From Clostridium sp. MCC353 (GTDB taxonomy: Bacteria > Bacillota > Clostridia > Lachnospirales > Lachnospiraceae): a stretch of 52,792 bases of DNA. This document shows positions 24,713 to 33,387 of the stretch, in pieces. The notes below the pieces were generated by a model. It did not search any database. It saw only the letters and a program-made list of their open reading frames with translations, and was not told the DNA's origin. The stretch is from assembly GCF_018785315.1 (NCBI RefSeq), contig NZ_WQPN01000059.1, positions 1-52,792 on the forward strand, given 5' to 3'. Position 1 is the first letter of the stretch. Each line of letters opens with the position of its first letter. The position numbers were made by a program, and so were the translations under genes.

Positions 24713-25860
24713 CGGCTTTCCTCCAGTCTCTCAAGATGGTTTGATTTCAATGCCAGTATCTCCACATTACGTCCAAACCGTTCCCGTATAATTCCGGCGA
24801 TCTCCGCCGTATAGCCGGGAGCGACGATCAGAATGGCGTCCACCGGATGTTCCATAAAATAATCCGGCGAAACGATGGCCAGATGGGAGGTAGGAGCGAA
24901 TTTCCCCTGCTTAAATGGAGCCGAGTCGATGATATAGCTCACTTTTTCTCCCAGCCTGGTGGTGGCCGCCAGCGTGAATCCCTGATGGCTGGCCCCCCAG
25001 ACGGCAATGCTTTTTCCCTCTTCCGTCAAATGGTCTATCCAGTCATTTACTTCTTTATTTATTATATGAAAGCTCTCCTGCAGCCTGACCGCATTAAGCT
25101 TTTTCCTCTTTTTCACGATCATGGAAATGGTATCCCGGTTCACCAGTTCCTGTTCCAGCACCTCAAATCCATTGCGTTCCAGCAGAAATCCCAGCGTATC
25201 AAAGGTAAAATACGCGATATGGTCACGGATCAGCTCATAAAATCCGTCATATTCCAAAATGTATTCCATGCTGGGCACGGTGATCAGCCCCATTCCATCT
25301 TCCGTCAGATTCTGATAGATGGCCTGGAGCATTTTGTTGGGATCCGGCTGGTGTTCCATAAAATTAAATGACAGAAACACATCAAATGGTCCCCCCGGTA
25401 TCACGGTATCTTCCGATTCCGTAAATCCGCGGCTCACATTGAGGCCTTCCTGCTGTGCTGTTTTTACAAGATCTTCTCTGTTTTCAATTCCATAACATTC
25501 TACAGGGAAATGGGTCAGAACCGATAAAAATTCGCCTCTGCCGCAGCCCACCTCTATGAATTTCTTTCCCTGAAGGCCGTAGGTTTCAATCAAATGTTCA
25601 TACTGGCTTCTTCTCAGCTCCACCATGGTGGTGGAAAAACCGCCGGAACGGATCACGTCCCTGTAATAGCCCACCGGCTCACAATCGAACTGGACCAGGC
25701 CGCAGCCTCTGCACTGGCACAAATCCAGCGTCAGCCCGTGATCGGATGAAATCTGATCCCCATCAGGGATATCCTGCGCCGAAGCAGGCATATTGTCCAG
25801 TGTCAATATGGGGTCTTCGTATAAAGGGGCCCCACAGGATATACATTTTTTACGTTTCAC
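24709..25860 (-). CDS. SAM-dependent C-methyltransferase-like protein (TylC3 type)
   Basis: A 383-residue three-part protein. The N-terminal zinc-binding part has Cys pairs in KCISCGAPL and LDLCQCRGCGLVQ. A class I SAM domain follows, with FIEVGCGRGEFLSVL near residue 105. The C-terminal Rossmann-like part has IAVWGASHQGFTLAAT. This order (Methyltransf_13, _11/12, _14) is that of sugar C-methyltransferases such as TylC3, though many members of polysaccharide clusters are uncharacterised. It is coupled to the dehydrogenase and lies 4 bp after the epimerase. Confidence 0.88.
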   Translation of the reverse strand: MKRKKCISCGAPLYEDPILTLDNMPASAQDIPDGDQISSDHGLTLDLCQCRGCGLVQFDCEPVGYYRDVIRSGGFSTTMVELRRSQYEHLIETYGLQGKKFIEVGCGRGEFLSVLTHFPVECYGIENREDLVKTAQQEGLNVSRGFTESEDTVIPGGPFDVFLSFNFMEHQPDPNKMLQAIYQNLTEDGMGLITVPSMEYILEYDGFYELIRDHIAYFTFDTLGFLLERNGFEVLEQELVNRDTISMIVKKRKKLNAVRLQESFHIINKEVNDWIDHLTEEGKSIAVWGASHQGFTLAATTRLGEKVSYIIDSAPFKQGKFAPTSHLAIVSPDYFMEHPVDAILIVAPGYTAEIAGIIRERFGRNVEILALKSNHLERLEESR

Positions 25861-25863
25861 AGC

Positions 25864-26796
25864 TTACTCCTTTTGTACCGGAAGCATGGAACGGATACCG
25901 TCTGCAAATGAAACCTTAGGTTTCCATCCGGCCGCTTCTTCTATCTTTTTAATATCGGGAATCAGGGACGCAGGCCCTTCCGCGTTGGGCGGCCTCACTC
26001 CATAGGAGTAACTGCCTCTTTTCCCGCACAATTCAAACATTTCTTCCACAAACTCCCGCAGTATGCGGGTATCATTACCAGCAATATTATATACGCCAGA
26101 TTGTTTTGGCGCAAGTCCTAATGCTAAACTTACCACAGCCTCAGCCATATCTTCTATATATAAAAAATTCCACTGCTGGGTGCATTCCCCAAGCTCCATA
26201 TGTCCGCCGGACAAAAATGTGCTCAAAGCCGTGTTCACCAAAGACCAGGGATGGTCCCCCGGCCCATAGACGCTGAATATGCGGGCATGGATAAAGTCCA
26301 TATCTATACCGTTTAACTCCGCCCCATTCAGGGCCGCCATGGCCTGACGGCCAAATTCCAGTTTAGCCTTTCCGTATTCAGACACCGGACGGCAGACGCT
26401 GGTTTCACTCATCCGATCCCGGTGTATGCCGTATTCCGCCTGGGAACCGCTGAATAAGAAACGTCCGCAGCCGAGAGCCGCGGCAGTCCTCACAGCCTGC
26501 ATGGAATGAATCAGGTTGAGCTTCTGGATTTCCCTGTCATTCCGCCCCGCGCTGCCTATGCCGTCCCAGCCAAAATGGAGGAAGATATCCGCATCCCGGC
26601 ATTCTTTTTCCTCCTCCAGCCGTTTTAAGTTCGACAGGTCCTGCCAGACCACCGACAAATTATCATGCTGTTCTAATTTATCCGCATTGGATGACCGGGG
26701 GCGCACCACCGCACAGACCTGGTGTCCCTGCTTCAAAAGCAGTTTCACCGTATGGCTTCCGATAAAGCTGGTAGCCCCCGTTACTATAAACTTCAT
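25864..26796 (-). CDS. NAD-dependent epimerase/dehydratase (extended SDR)
   Basis: Nucleotide-sugar modifying enzyme of 310 residues. The N-terminal FIVTGATSFIGSHTVKLL is the NAD(P)-binding GxxxxxG loop, and the catalytic Tyr-x3-Lys is in VSEYGKAKLEFGRQ with a preceding FSGSQAEYG serine. The C-terminal half carries the substrate-binding AEGPASLIPDIKKIEEAAGW block. It epimerises, dehydrates or reduces an NDP-sugar; which reaction cannot be read. It stands second in the operon, 17 bp after the TPP enzyme. Confidence 0.92.
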   Translation of the reverse strand: MKFIVTGATSFIGSHTVKLLLKQGHQVCAVVRPRSSNADKLEQHDNLSVVWQDLSNLKRLEEEKECRDADIFLHFGWDGIGSAGRNDREIQKLNLIHSMQAVRTAAALGCGRFLFSGSQAEYGIHRDRMSETSVCRPVSEYGKAKLEFGRQAMAALNGAELNGIDMDFIHARIFSVYGPGDHPWSLVNTALSTFLSGGHMELGECTQQWNFLYIEDMAEAVVSLALGLAPKQSGVYNIAGNDTRILREFVEEMFELCGKRGSYSYGVRPPNAEGPASLIPDIKKIEEAAGWKPKVSFADGIRSMLPVQKE

Positions 26797-26813
26797 ATTC
26801 CGCGTTACCGCCT

Positions 26814-28742
26814 TTACTTTATTCTCTTGATTATCATGAGACGGTCCATCTCTTCTTCCGGAAGGAATGGCGCCATATCTTCCAATGGCGGCGATACCAT
26901 GGTTCCGTCAGGAAGCCGTTTGGCCGCCGATTTGGGCTCAAAATTCTGGTCTGTTGTAACAAATACTTCGCAGATCACAGGCCCTTCCGCCTCCAGCGTC
27001 TTCTGTACCGCATCCTTTAACTGGCTGTTGTGATGGGCGCAGAGATAGGGAATTCCATAGGCAGCCGCTAATTTACCCATATCGGGGAAGCTCAGGTCGT
27101 GGCTGTCCACGCCGATGCCCACCAACGGCTCTCCGAAGAAGTTTTTCTGTGTCTGGCGTATGGAATGGTATCCGCCGTTATTGATCAGGAATATCTTAAT
27201 CGGCATTTTGTGATGGATCACGGTCTGCAGTTCCTGAATGTTCATCTGAATGCTTCCGTCCCCGGTGACCAGAATGATGTCTTTTCCGGCGTTCTCCGCC
27301 ATACAGACCCCGATGGCCGCCGGCAGGTCATAACCCATGGAGGCAATGGCGGAATTGGTGATGAAACGCTGGCCTTCCTTGATAATATACCCGTGGCCGC
27401 CCACCACGCAGGCGGAACCATTGCCCACCACGGTGATCTGGCCCTCTGGCAGGCGGCTGCTGATCTCATAGATCATTGCGTAAACATTGGCCTCTTCCTC
27501 ATCCGTATTGGCAAAATGTTTGGGAAGAATCACCGGATAATTCTTTTTATACATCTGGCAGGTCTCCTGCCAGCTCATTCCCGGAAGTCCTTCTCCGCCG
27601 TGGAATACAGGGGTCTCCTCCTGATCCAGCAGGCGGTCCATCACCTCTAAAAGATCCTTTGCGTCGGCCAGAACCGGCATGTCCACATGCAGGGTGGGCT
27701 TCTTTAATTCTTCCGGGTCAATATCATTGATGATGGTATATGCCTCTCTCGCCCATGTCTCATAATTATATCCAACCTGGCGGATGCTCAGACGGCTTCC
27801 TACGGAAAATACCAGGTCGCTGTTCTGCACCGCCAGATTTCCCGGACGGTCCCCCAGATTTCCCGGACGGCCCACATACAGCGGATGGGTATCCCAGATA
27901 CAGTCCTCACTGTCCCAGCCTGTTACAACAGGGATTCCCATTTTTTCCGCCACCCTTATAAATACCGGATGGGCGCCCGCGATCCTGATCCCATTTCCCG
28001 CGTTAAATATTGGCCGTTTGGCCTGTCGGATCTTTTCTATAATCTTACGGGCAGTTTCCTCGCTCACTTTTTCGGGCAGCACCTGTCTGGGTTCGCCCTG
28101 TCCTGCAATGTCTTCTTCGATCTGCGGCACATGTTCTCCTGCATCGGCAGGCCAGCCGGTTCCGCCGGCATCGTAATTTGCGGCATCAAATCCGATCAAA
28201 TCATCCGTCTCGATAAACGCCCCCTGGACATTGAGAGGGATGTCCAGCCAGACAGGGCCTGGACGGCCGGAGTATGCCAAATGAAGGCATTTTTCCAGGC
28301 AGAAACGGATTCTCATGGGATCGGTGACCATCTCACAGTACTTGGTCATACAGCTTACCGCCTTTGTGATCTCAAATTCCTGGTCGCCAAGAGCCCGTAT
28401 TCCCACACCGGACCAGCGGGCTGTCGTATCATATCTCACCTGCCCTGACAGAATCAGCATGGGAATGGAGTCCAGCCACCCCCCTACCACGCCGGTAATG
28501 GCATTAGTTCCTCCTGGGCCTGTGGTCACACAGAGAGCCGCGATTGTATTATGGATTCTGGCATATGCCTCCGCGGCAATGGCGCTGGCCTGTTCATGAT
28601 GGTTATAAAGGCAGCGCAGGCCCTTCTGGTGGCCTAAAGCGTCATTTAAATGCATGGCGCCGCCGCCTGTGACGGTAAATACCTGGCTGATCCCTTCCTG
28701 CACCAGTTTCTCCGCTATATAATTAGAAACTTTCATTCTCAT
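26814..28742 (-). CDS. Thiamine-pyrophosphate-dependent enzyme (acetolactate-synthase-like) of a glycan operon
   Basis: A 642-residue three-domain TPP enzyme. The N-terminal domain has VFTVTGGGAMHLNDALG and YNHHEQASAIAAEAYAR with the catalytic Glu; the middle domain follows; the C-terminal TPP site is ILVTGDGSIQMNIQELQTV with later NNGGYHSIRQTQ, the GDG...N motif. This subgroup recurs in capsule and LPS clusters, not in isoleucine-valine operons. YerE, which adds a two-carbon unit to a keto-sugar, is a characterised relative in function, so branched-sugar formation is possible but unproven. It is the operon's first gene, with GAGGAG before the ATG. Confidence 0.9.
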   Translation of the reverse strand: MRMKVSNYIAEKLVQEGISQVFTVTGGGAMHLNDALGHQKGLRCLYNHHEQASAIAAEAYARIHNTIAALCVTTGPGGTNAITGVVGGWLDSIPMLILSGQVRYDTTARWSGVGIRALGDQEFEITKAVSCMTKYCEMVTDPMRIRFCLEKCLHLAYSGRPGPVWLDIPLNVQGAFIETDDLIGFDAANYDAGGTGWPADAGEHVPQIEEDIAGQGEPRQVLPEKVSEETARKIIEKIRQAKRPIFNAGNGIRIAGAHPVFIRVAEKMGIPVVTGWDSEDCIWDTHPLYVGRPGNLGDRPGNLAVQNSDLVFSVGSRLSIRQVGYNYETWAREAYTIINDIDPEELKKPTLHVDMPVLADAKDLLEVMDRLLDQEETPVFHGGEGLPGMSWQETCQMYKKNYPVILPKHFANTDEEEANVYAMIYEISSRLPEGQITVVGNGSACVVGGHGYIIKEGQRFITNSAIASMGYDLPAAIGVCMAENAGKDIILVTGDGSIQMNIQELQTVIHHKMPIKIFLINNGGYHSIRQTQKNFFGEPLVGIGVDSHDLSFPDMGKLAAAYGIPYLCAHHNSQLKDAVQKTLEAEGPVICEVFVTTDQNFEPKSAAKRLPDGTMVSPPLEDMAPFLPEEEMDRLMIIKRIK

Positions 28743-28830
28743 ACGCGATCTCTCCTCTTAACATTATTGCCAATAGTATACCATATTAACTTTTTTGGGG
28801 GAAGTGTTTTGTTTTTCACGGGGGACCCCT
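28743..28830 (-). promoter_or_regulatory. Promoter region of the glycan operon
   Basis: On the minus strand TATACT lies at about 28774-28779, roughly 35 bp before the operon's first start codon. No good -35 box is seen, so an activator or alternative sigma factor may be needed. Long palindrome D begins just upstream. Confidence 0.4.
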
Positions 28831-28835
28831 AAGTT

Positions 28836-29138
28836 ACCATTCCCAGTTCCCCGGGGCCAAACCCGGCAAGCCGGCAGCACACGCCGTTTGAGCGATTTTT
28901 GCAGGCCATCGACAACTCTTAGGCCGGAAGGGGATAAAAAAAGGGGGACAATCTGACCTACAAAGTCAGATTGTCAGAGGACCTGAATCGAGAAGGCCTT
29001 CAGGACTTCTCGATGAATGTCATCGGTCCCCTTTCTTTTATCCCCTTCCGGTCTTAGAGTTGTCCTGGCCGAAACCATGAGCTCAAACGGCGTGTGCTGC
29101 CGGTTTGCCGGGTTTGGCCCCGGGGAACTGGGAATGGC
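28836..29138 (+). repeat. Long-hairpin element, copy D (about 300 bp palindrome)
   Basis: Arms beginning ACCATTCCCAGTTCCCCGG are complementary to the right end with few mismatches. The core (about 28945-29030) has hairpin ACAATCTGAC/GTCAGATTGT, stem GAGGAC/GTCATC, internal loop CTGAA/TGAAT and hairpin TCGAGAAG/CTTCTCGA. The core order and invariant loop match copies A and B. Unlike them it sits between two divergent genes, not after a stop codon. Confidence 0.85.
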
Positions 29139-29179
29139 AGTACCCCTAATTCCTGCCAGCATTACCAGTAAGACACATC

Positions 29180-29208
29180 TGTTCAAGAGCTGATCCGCAG
29201 GTTATAAT
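29180..29208 (+). promoter_or_regulatory. Possible promoter of the wall-binding protein gene
   Basis: TGTTCA and the consensus TATAAT (29203-29208) are 17 bp apart. The -35 box is weak. The leader would be about 70 nt. Confidence 0.5.
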
Positions 29209-29286
29209 CACAAACGTAATGCAACGATGGATTTTCGGCCAGAAGAAAATTATTAATTCATCACTCAAAAAGGAGAAAACATATTT

Positions 29287-30651
29287 ATGAAGAAATCAAC
29301 AAATTTTATGGCTGTATTATCCGCTGCTGCAATGATGTGTGTGGCAGCCCCTATCGTATCAACTACTGACGCTTACGCGGCTCAGCCTGCAGGCTGGGTA
29401 GAAGAAAACGGCACATGGATGTATTATGATGCCGATGGTTATTACCTGACAGACTCATGGAAAAAACATGGTGACAACTGGTATTATTTAGACAGTGAAG
29501 GCGAACTCGCTTTTGACACCATGGTAGATGAATACTATGTAGATGAATTCGGCAAACGTGTCTTCAATACCTGGATCACCGTTGACAACGAGGTGGACTG
29601 GGATTCCGACGAGCCGGAACAATACTGGTACTACTTTGGCAAGGACGGAAAAGCCGTTACTTCCAAATGGTACAATATAGGCGAGAACTGGTACTATTTC
29701 AACAGTGACAGCCAGATGATGACAGGTAAAGTGGAAATCGACGGCGCAACCTATTACCTGGGTGAAGAAAATGACGGCGTCATGAAAACAGGCTGGATTC
29801 AGTTAGAAGAAGAATCTGACAATCCTGACGAAGAATTCGTTTGGTACTATTTCAACTCCAACGGTAAAATGGTTGAGAACCAGGTTGACAAGAAGATCGA
29901 CGGCGCATATTACACATTTGTAAATGGTAAAATGCAGACAGGATGGTACAAGCTTCCGGTTTCCGAAGCTGCTACCGAAGCCGCTGGGTCTGAAGCTACT
30001 GATTCCAACGCAGAAGCTGCTGCAAAAGAAACAACGGTTGCCGGATACCAGTATTACGATAAAGAAGACGGCAAACGTGCCGACGGATGGCGTAAAATTG
30101 AAGGCGTACAGGGTATCAGCGAGGAAGCGGAACTCTATAACTTCTTCTTCAAAAACGGAAAACCATTTTTCGCAGAAACAGGAATTAAGGTATTTACCGT
30201 AGATTCTAAAAAATACGGCTTCAATACAAAAGGTGAAATGCAGACAGGACTTCAGGTTGTTACTTTAGACAACGGCGATGTTGCCAACTTCTACTTTGGA
30301 ACCGACGGCATCATGAAAACCGGCAAACAGACCATTTTTGATGAAAACCTGGGAGAAAACCAGACTTGGTTCTTCTACACAGACGGATCCAGAAAAGGAC
30401 AGGGCTTCCACGGCGTGCGTGAAAACAACGTGTTCAAATACGGCCTGCGCCTTGAAGCAGATACAGACCTGCGTTATGCACCGGTTACCATCGATGAAGT
30501 TTCTTACCTGGTAAATACAGCAGGAACCATCCAGAAGGCATCCTCAGGTTCTAAGTCCAGCGAAAAGCCTGAATTAGGTTCCGGTTATAAAGATATTAAA
30601 GATGCAAATGATAAGGTCTGGGTGGTAGATACTAAGGGGATTGTGCAGTAA
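29287..30651 (+). CDS. Secreted cell-wall/choline-binding repeat protein
   Basis: A 454-residue exported protein. The signal peptide (about 1-32) ends near DAYAAQPAG. The rest consists of many degenerate 20-residue wall-binding repeats with GW, WYYLDSEG and WYYFNSNGKM cores, as in choline-binding modules of LytA, CspA and related proteins. An Ala/Glu/Thr-rich linker (EAATEAAGSEATDSNAEAAA) separates two repeat blocks. No catalytic domain is visible, so it may be structural or an adhesin. AAGGAG precedes the ATG and a strong terminator follows. Confidence 0.92.
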   Translation: MKKSTNFMAVLSAAAMMCVAAPIVSTTDAYAAQPAGWVEENGTWMYYDADGYYLTDSWKKHGDNWYYLDSEGELAFDTMVDEYYVDEFGKRVFNTWITVDNEVDWDSDEPEQYWYYFGKDGKAVTSKWYNIGENWYYFNSDSQMMTGKVEIDGATYYLGEENDGVMKTGWIQLEEESDNPDEEFVWYYFNSNGKMVENQVDKKIDGAYYTFVNGKMQTGWYKLPVSEAATEAAGSEATDSNAEAAAKETTVAGYQYYDKEDGKRADGWRKIEGVQGISEEAELYNFFFKNGKPFFAETGIKVFTVDSKKYGFNTKGEMQTGLQVVTLDNGDVANFYFGTDGIMKTGKQTIFDENLGENQTWFFYTDGSRKGQGFHGVRENNVFKYGLRLEADTDLRYAPVTIDEVSYLVNTAGTIQKASSGSKSSEKPELGSGYKDIKDANDKVWVVDTKGIVQ

Positions 30652-31066
30652 TAGGAAAGCGCAGTCCGGGGCCGCGGAATTACCATCGGCGGGATCACTT
30701 AGTAATATGATTCAGTAATTTTCAAAAGATAATAATCCGTTCATATCATACCGGACAGCAGATTGCCGTCTGCTGTTCCCAGGAGGGCGCCGCAAATCAT
30801 CAAACCAGATGATTGAGCGGCGCTCTTTTTTATTTTCCTCTTTGATTTTCCACATCTTTTTCCCCAATCTCCCGTCTAAATGGTTCTATTACTCATAATT
30901 TTTGCATATATATTAATTATCCGTTAATAAAATGTGGCTTATTGCGGCTTTTTTGATTACAAAATTCGTATATCGTATTTATATTTGTCGAAATTTGTTA
31001 TAAAATAGCTATTCCTGCGTTTATAACATCAGGTAAATTTATATCATTTTTTAGGAGGGAGTCATT
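30652..31066 (+). other. Intergenic DNA with terminator
   Basis: No gene is seen. It holds the terminator of the wall-binding protein gene (30784-30834), a smaller CAGCAGA/TCTGCTG hairpin just before it, and an AT-rich stretch with a TATAAAAT-type box at about 31000 that probably serves the next gene. Confidence 0.55.
30784..30840 (+). terminator. Rho-independent terminator
   Basis: GGCGCCGC and AATCATC pair with GATGATT and GCGGCGCTC, followed by TTTTTTATTTT. It ends the wall-binding protein transcript. Confidence 0.9.
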
Positions 31067-31450
31067 GTGCGAGAGCTAGCTGTATATTATTGCTTGAAAT
31101 GCGGACGCTACGGCTATTACCAATCATCAAAGAATGCGACCTGCCCGATCTGTAATGAACCTATGAAGCTTTTGGATATGAATTATCAGGATTTTATGAA
31201 TTTAGACTGTGAGGAACGGGACCTTCTGTTTTCCCGCCTGATCTTTGAATCCTGTCCCTCCTACGTTCAACAGCTCATGGCCCCTCACCAGGCAGCCAAC
31301 CATCGTGAAACCATTGCCCGTATGAGTCAGAAGATAATTGAATTGGAAACGGATAATAAAAAATTGAATGACACGATCGAATGGATGCACAACACCATCT
31401 GGGATTTGCTGAAAGAGAATAAAGAGTTAAAAAAAGAATTAGGGAAATAA
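31067..31450 (+). CDS. Zinc-ribbon and coiled-coil small protein of unknown function
   Basis: A 127-residue protein. The N-terminal half holds two Cys pairs, YYCLKCGRYG and ATCPICNEPM, forming a likely zinc ribbon (C-x2-C ... C-x2-C). The last 45 residues (about 80-127) are a charged heptad-type helix with KIIELETDNKKLNDTI and KENKELKKELGK, a likely coiled coil. It starts with GTG, supported by TTAGGAGGG 8 nt upstream. No family is recognised. A nearby small gene on the other strand also encodes a coiled coil. Confidence 0.8.
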   Translation: MRELAVYYCLKCGRYGYYQSSKNATCPICNEPMKLLDMNYQDFMNLDCEERDLLFSRLIFESCPSYVQQLMAPHQAANHRETIARMSQKIIELETDNKKLNDTIEWMHNTIWDLLKENKELKKELGK

Positions 31451-31480
31451 CAGTTGGGAGTGTACTGCACTCCCACTGTT
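31449..31480. terminator. Bidirectional terminator between convergent genes
   Basis: AACAGTTGGGAGTG pairs with CACTCCCACTGTT across a 5-nt loop. T-rich sequence follows on the plus strand (TTTGTATG) and on the minus strand (TTATTTCCC). Confidence 0.75.
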
Positions 31481-31497
31481 TGTATGTACGGATAAAC

Positions 31498-31656
31498 TTA
31501 AACCATTCTTTCTGAATTGTTATCCGATATATAGCGGCTGAGCAGGCGGTTTAACGTAACCTTCATTTGAGCTACTATATTCAGCAGCATTTCATTGTCC
31601 GACTTCAGCCTTTCGTTTTCTTTTTGAAGCAAGACCAGTTGATTGGTTTCATTCAT
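31498..31656 (-). CDS. Small coiled-coil protein
   Basis: A 52-residue protein that is almost entirely one amphipathic helix: LVLLQKENERLKSDNEMLL then VAQMKVTLNRLLSRYI. Leucine and Asn spacing fits a dimeric coiled coil, recalling the leucine-zipper-like C-terminus of the convergent zinc-ribbon protein. The start at 31656 is chosen because AAGGAGG stands 7 nt upstream; a longer reading to 31770 is basic, lacks a ribosome site and is rejected. Function unknown. Confidence 0.7.
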   Translation of the reverse strand: MNETNQLVLLQKENERLKSDNEMLLNIVAQMKVTLNRLLSRYISDNNSERMV

Positions 31657-31837
31657 TGCGGGAACCTCCTTAAAGATTATTAATCTGAAACCAATATAAA
31701 ACTTTTTTCTCATTTTGAAAAGCAAATTAAATCGCAGAATTCGACAATACCGCCTCAAATTATCTAACAATTTTAGCTTTATAAGCCATCAAATACACAA
31801 AATATGGATTTTTCCCAACGGAGAGGATACAAGATCT

Positions 31838-32203
31838 ATGGATATGACACAGATATTTGTTTTCGACGAAATCGTTGAAATAGACACAAAAACATTTCCG
31901 AAAAATTACAGGGAACTGTTTTTTCGCTCCCTGCCTGATGTCCACTTTGCCCACGAGGTTCCCAATACTTTGAAAAAGAACCATCAAAAAGGAATCCGGA
32001 ATGTGTTGGTCGCCTATAATTCAGAGACTTTGGTAAAGGAAAGCCTGCTGGCATTGGATGCGTGCAGGCTCTTTGATGATCTCATTATTGCAGAAGAACA
32101 ATTCCCATTTACCGTCTTTCCCAAAACCGATATTGAACAGCTTCTCACCAAACGGTACGGATCGTGGAATTACTTTACTGGCCGGAACCAGATTTCCCAT
32201 TAG
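31838..32203 (+). CDS. Hypothetical protein
   Basis: About 121 residues without signal peptide or membrane helix. Visible are FVFDEIVEIDTKTFPKNYR, an FFRSLPDVHFAHEVP stretch and the end RYGSWNYFTGRN. No family is recognised. The start at 31838 is preferred over 31715 because GAGAGGA lies just upstream and the extra N-terminal residues would overlap the divergent gene's promoter. It overlaps the convergent lipoprotein gene by 29 bp. Confidence 0.6.
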   Translation: MDMTQIFVFDEIVEIDTKTFPKNYRELFFRSLPDVHFAHEVPNTLKKNHQKGIRNVLVAYNSETLVKESLLALDACRLFDDLIIAEEQFPFTVFPKTDIEQLLTKRYGSWNYFTGRNQISH

Positions 32204-32693
32204 GGGTGAATTCAACGTATTCTCCCGGCCGGACGGTTATATCCATAATGCATTTATCATCCTCGAAGTATTGTCCTTCGGGATAGACCATTACCTGCAA
32301 GGTATAGTCCTTCAAAAAACCACCAAACGACTTTTCCGATGACCGTTCATACTTAAAATCCTGTGTTGCCACTTCATCATTCAACCCTTTAGCAACTTCC
32401 ATAGCATATGCTACTGCATCATCAGGATCCGTGTCCTCCTTTACCTGAATCGTTAACTGAGCATATTTATTTCCAGGATCAATGACTGCTCCAATTTCAA
32501 CGCCCATTGGATAGGCGTCAGGTTCAATGAAAGTCTCATCCAGACCAGCCAATACCTGATCCCAATCGATTTCAATTCCTTCTTTTATGTCAGTTTCCGG
32601 TTCCACTGCAAGACTCGGTGCAACGATATTACTTTTAGTACAGCCGCTAAGGAACAATATGCAGCCCGCAATTAAAATAAGCATTTTCTTCAT
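32175..32693 (-). CDS. Putative lipoprotein
   Basis: A 172-residue protein with a lipoprotein signal peptide: MKKMLILIAGCILFLSGC, lipobox LSGC with Cys18. The mature part contains VGAVIDPG- and QLTIQVKEDTDPDDAVAYAM-type sequence ending in a short, possibly folded domain; no known family is assigned. It would be anchored on the outer face of the membrane. AAGGAGG precedes the ATG. The 3' end overlaps the convergent gene. Confidence 0.82.
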   Translation of the reverse strand: MKKMLILIAGCILFLSGCTKSNIVAPSLAVEPETDIKEGIEIDWDQVLAGLDETFIEPDAYPMGVEIGAVIDPGNKYAQLTIQVKEDTDPDDAVAYAMEVAKGLNDEVATQDFKYERSSEKSFGGFLKDYTLQVMVYPEGQYFEDDKCIMDITVRPGEYVEFTPNGKSGSGQ

Positions 32694-32907
32694 TTTGCTT
32701 TTTCCTCCTTCAAGTTCAACATCTAACGTGTGTCTGAAAACTGCTTTCCGTCAGACATACTCTAGTATTATATCGGATAGCCGTCTTTTTTTACAGGCCT
32801 TTTTTAAAAAAGTCAGAAAAAGTTCACATTTTAGTAAAATACGATACTAGCATAGTGTTTCCAACTGTGCTATAATTAAGAAAAAATTAAGAAAGGTGAG
32901 ATTGTTT

Positions 32908-33225
32908 ATGAAGCGCAGAGCCTTACTGACAATACTAACCACTCTCCTTCTCGTCACTTACCTGTCGGTTCCCGCTTATGCCGAATGGGAAAAACAGGGC
33001 GACGTCGGCTGGAAATACACGAATGAAAATGGAAAATATCAATACGGATGGATCGAAATTGACGATAACTGGTATTATCTGGATGATAAAGGATATATGA
33101 AAACAGGATGGCTGAAAGATCAGGGCTCCTGGTATTACCTTCATCAGGATGGTACGATGGCTCATGACACCTGGATTGATAATTACTATGTCAACAGCAG
33201 CGGGAAATGGGTTAAAACAAGATAG
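32908..33225 (+). CDS. Small secreted cell-wall-binding repeat protein
   Basis: About 105 residues. The signal peptide runs to VPAYAEW; the mature protein is about four wall-binding repeats with GWKYTNENG, DNWYYLDDKGYMKTGW and GSWYYLHQDGTMA cores and nothing else. It is a miniature form of the 454-residue protein upstream. The start at 32908 follows AAAGGTGAG; a GTG at 32896 lies inside that site. TATAAT is about 35 bp upstream. A terminator hairpin follows. Confidence 0.85.
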   Translation: MKRRALLTILTTLLLVTYLSVPAYAEWEKQGDVGWKYTNENGKYQYGWIEIDDNWYYLDDKGYMKTGWLKDQGSWYYLHQDGTMAHDTWIDNYYVNSSGKWVKTR

Positions 33226-33230
33226 GACAA

Positions 33231-33290
33231 GGAAAACAGTTATTTGGACGCGGGATGGGTGCGCGTTGGATAGCTGTTTTTTCCGTATCG
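33231..33290 (+). terminator. Terminator after the small wall-binding protein gene
   Basis: AAACAGTTATTTGGACGCG pairs with CGCGTTGGATAGCTGTTTT (one mismatch and a wobble), followed by TTTTCC. The tube gene converges on it from the other side. Confidence 0.75.
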
Positions 33291-33387
33291 GCAGATTCAT
33301 AATTCCTTCCGCTGCTCACAGTCATTTTATTTTCATAACCTTTGGGATTTATTCCCCCATGGAATTCCGCTGTCTTTCATCCTCCGC

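Noticed and set aside
31657-31770. N-terminal extension of the small coiled-coil gene
   Set aside because: The AAGGAGG site stands before the ATG at 31656; the extension is basic and unlike the rest.
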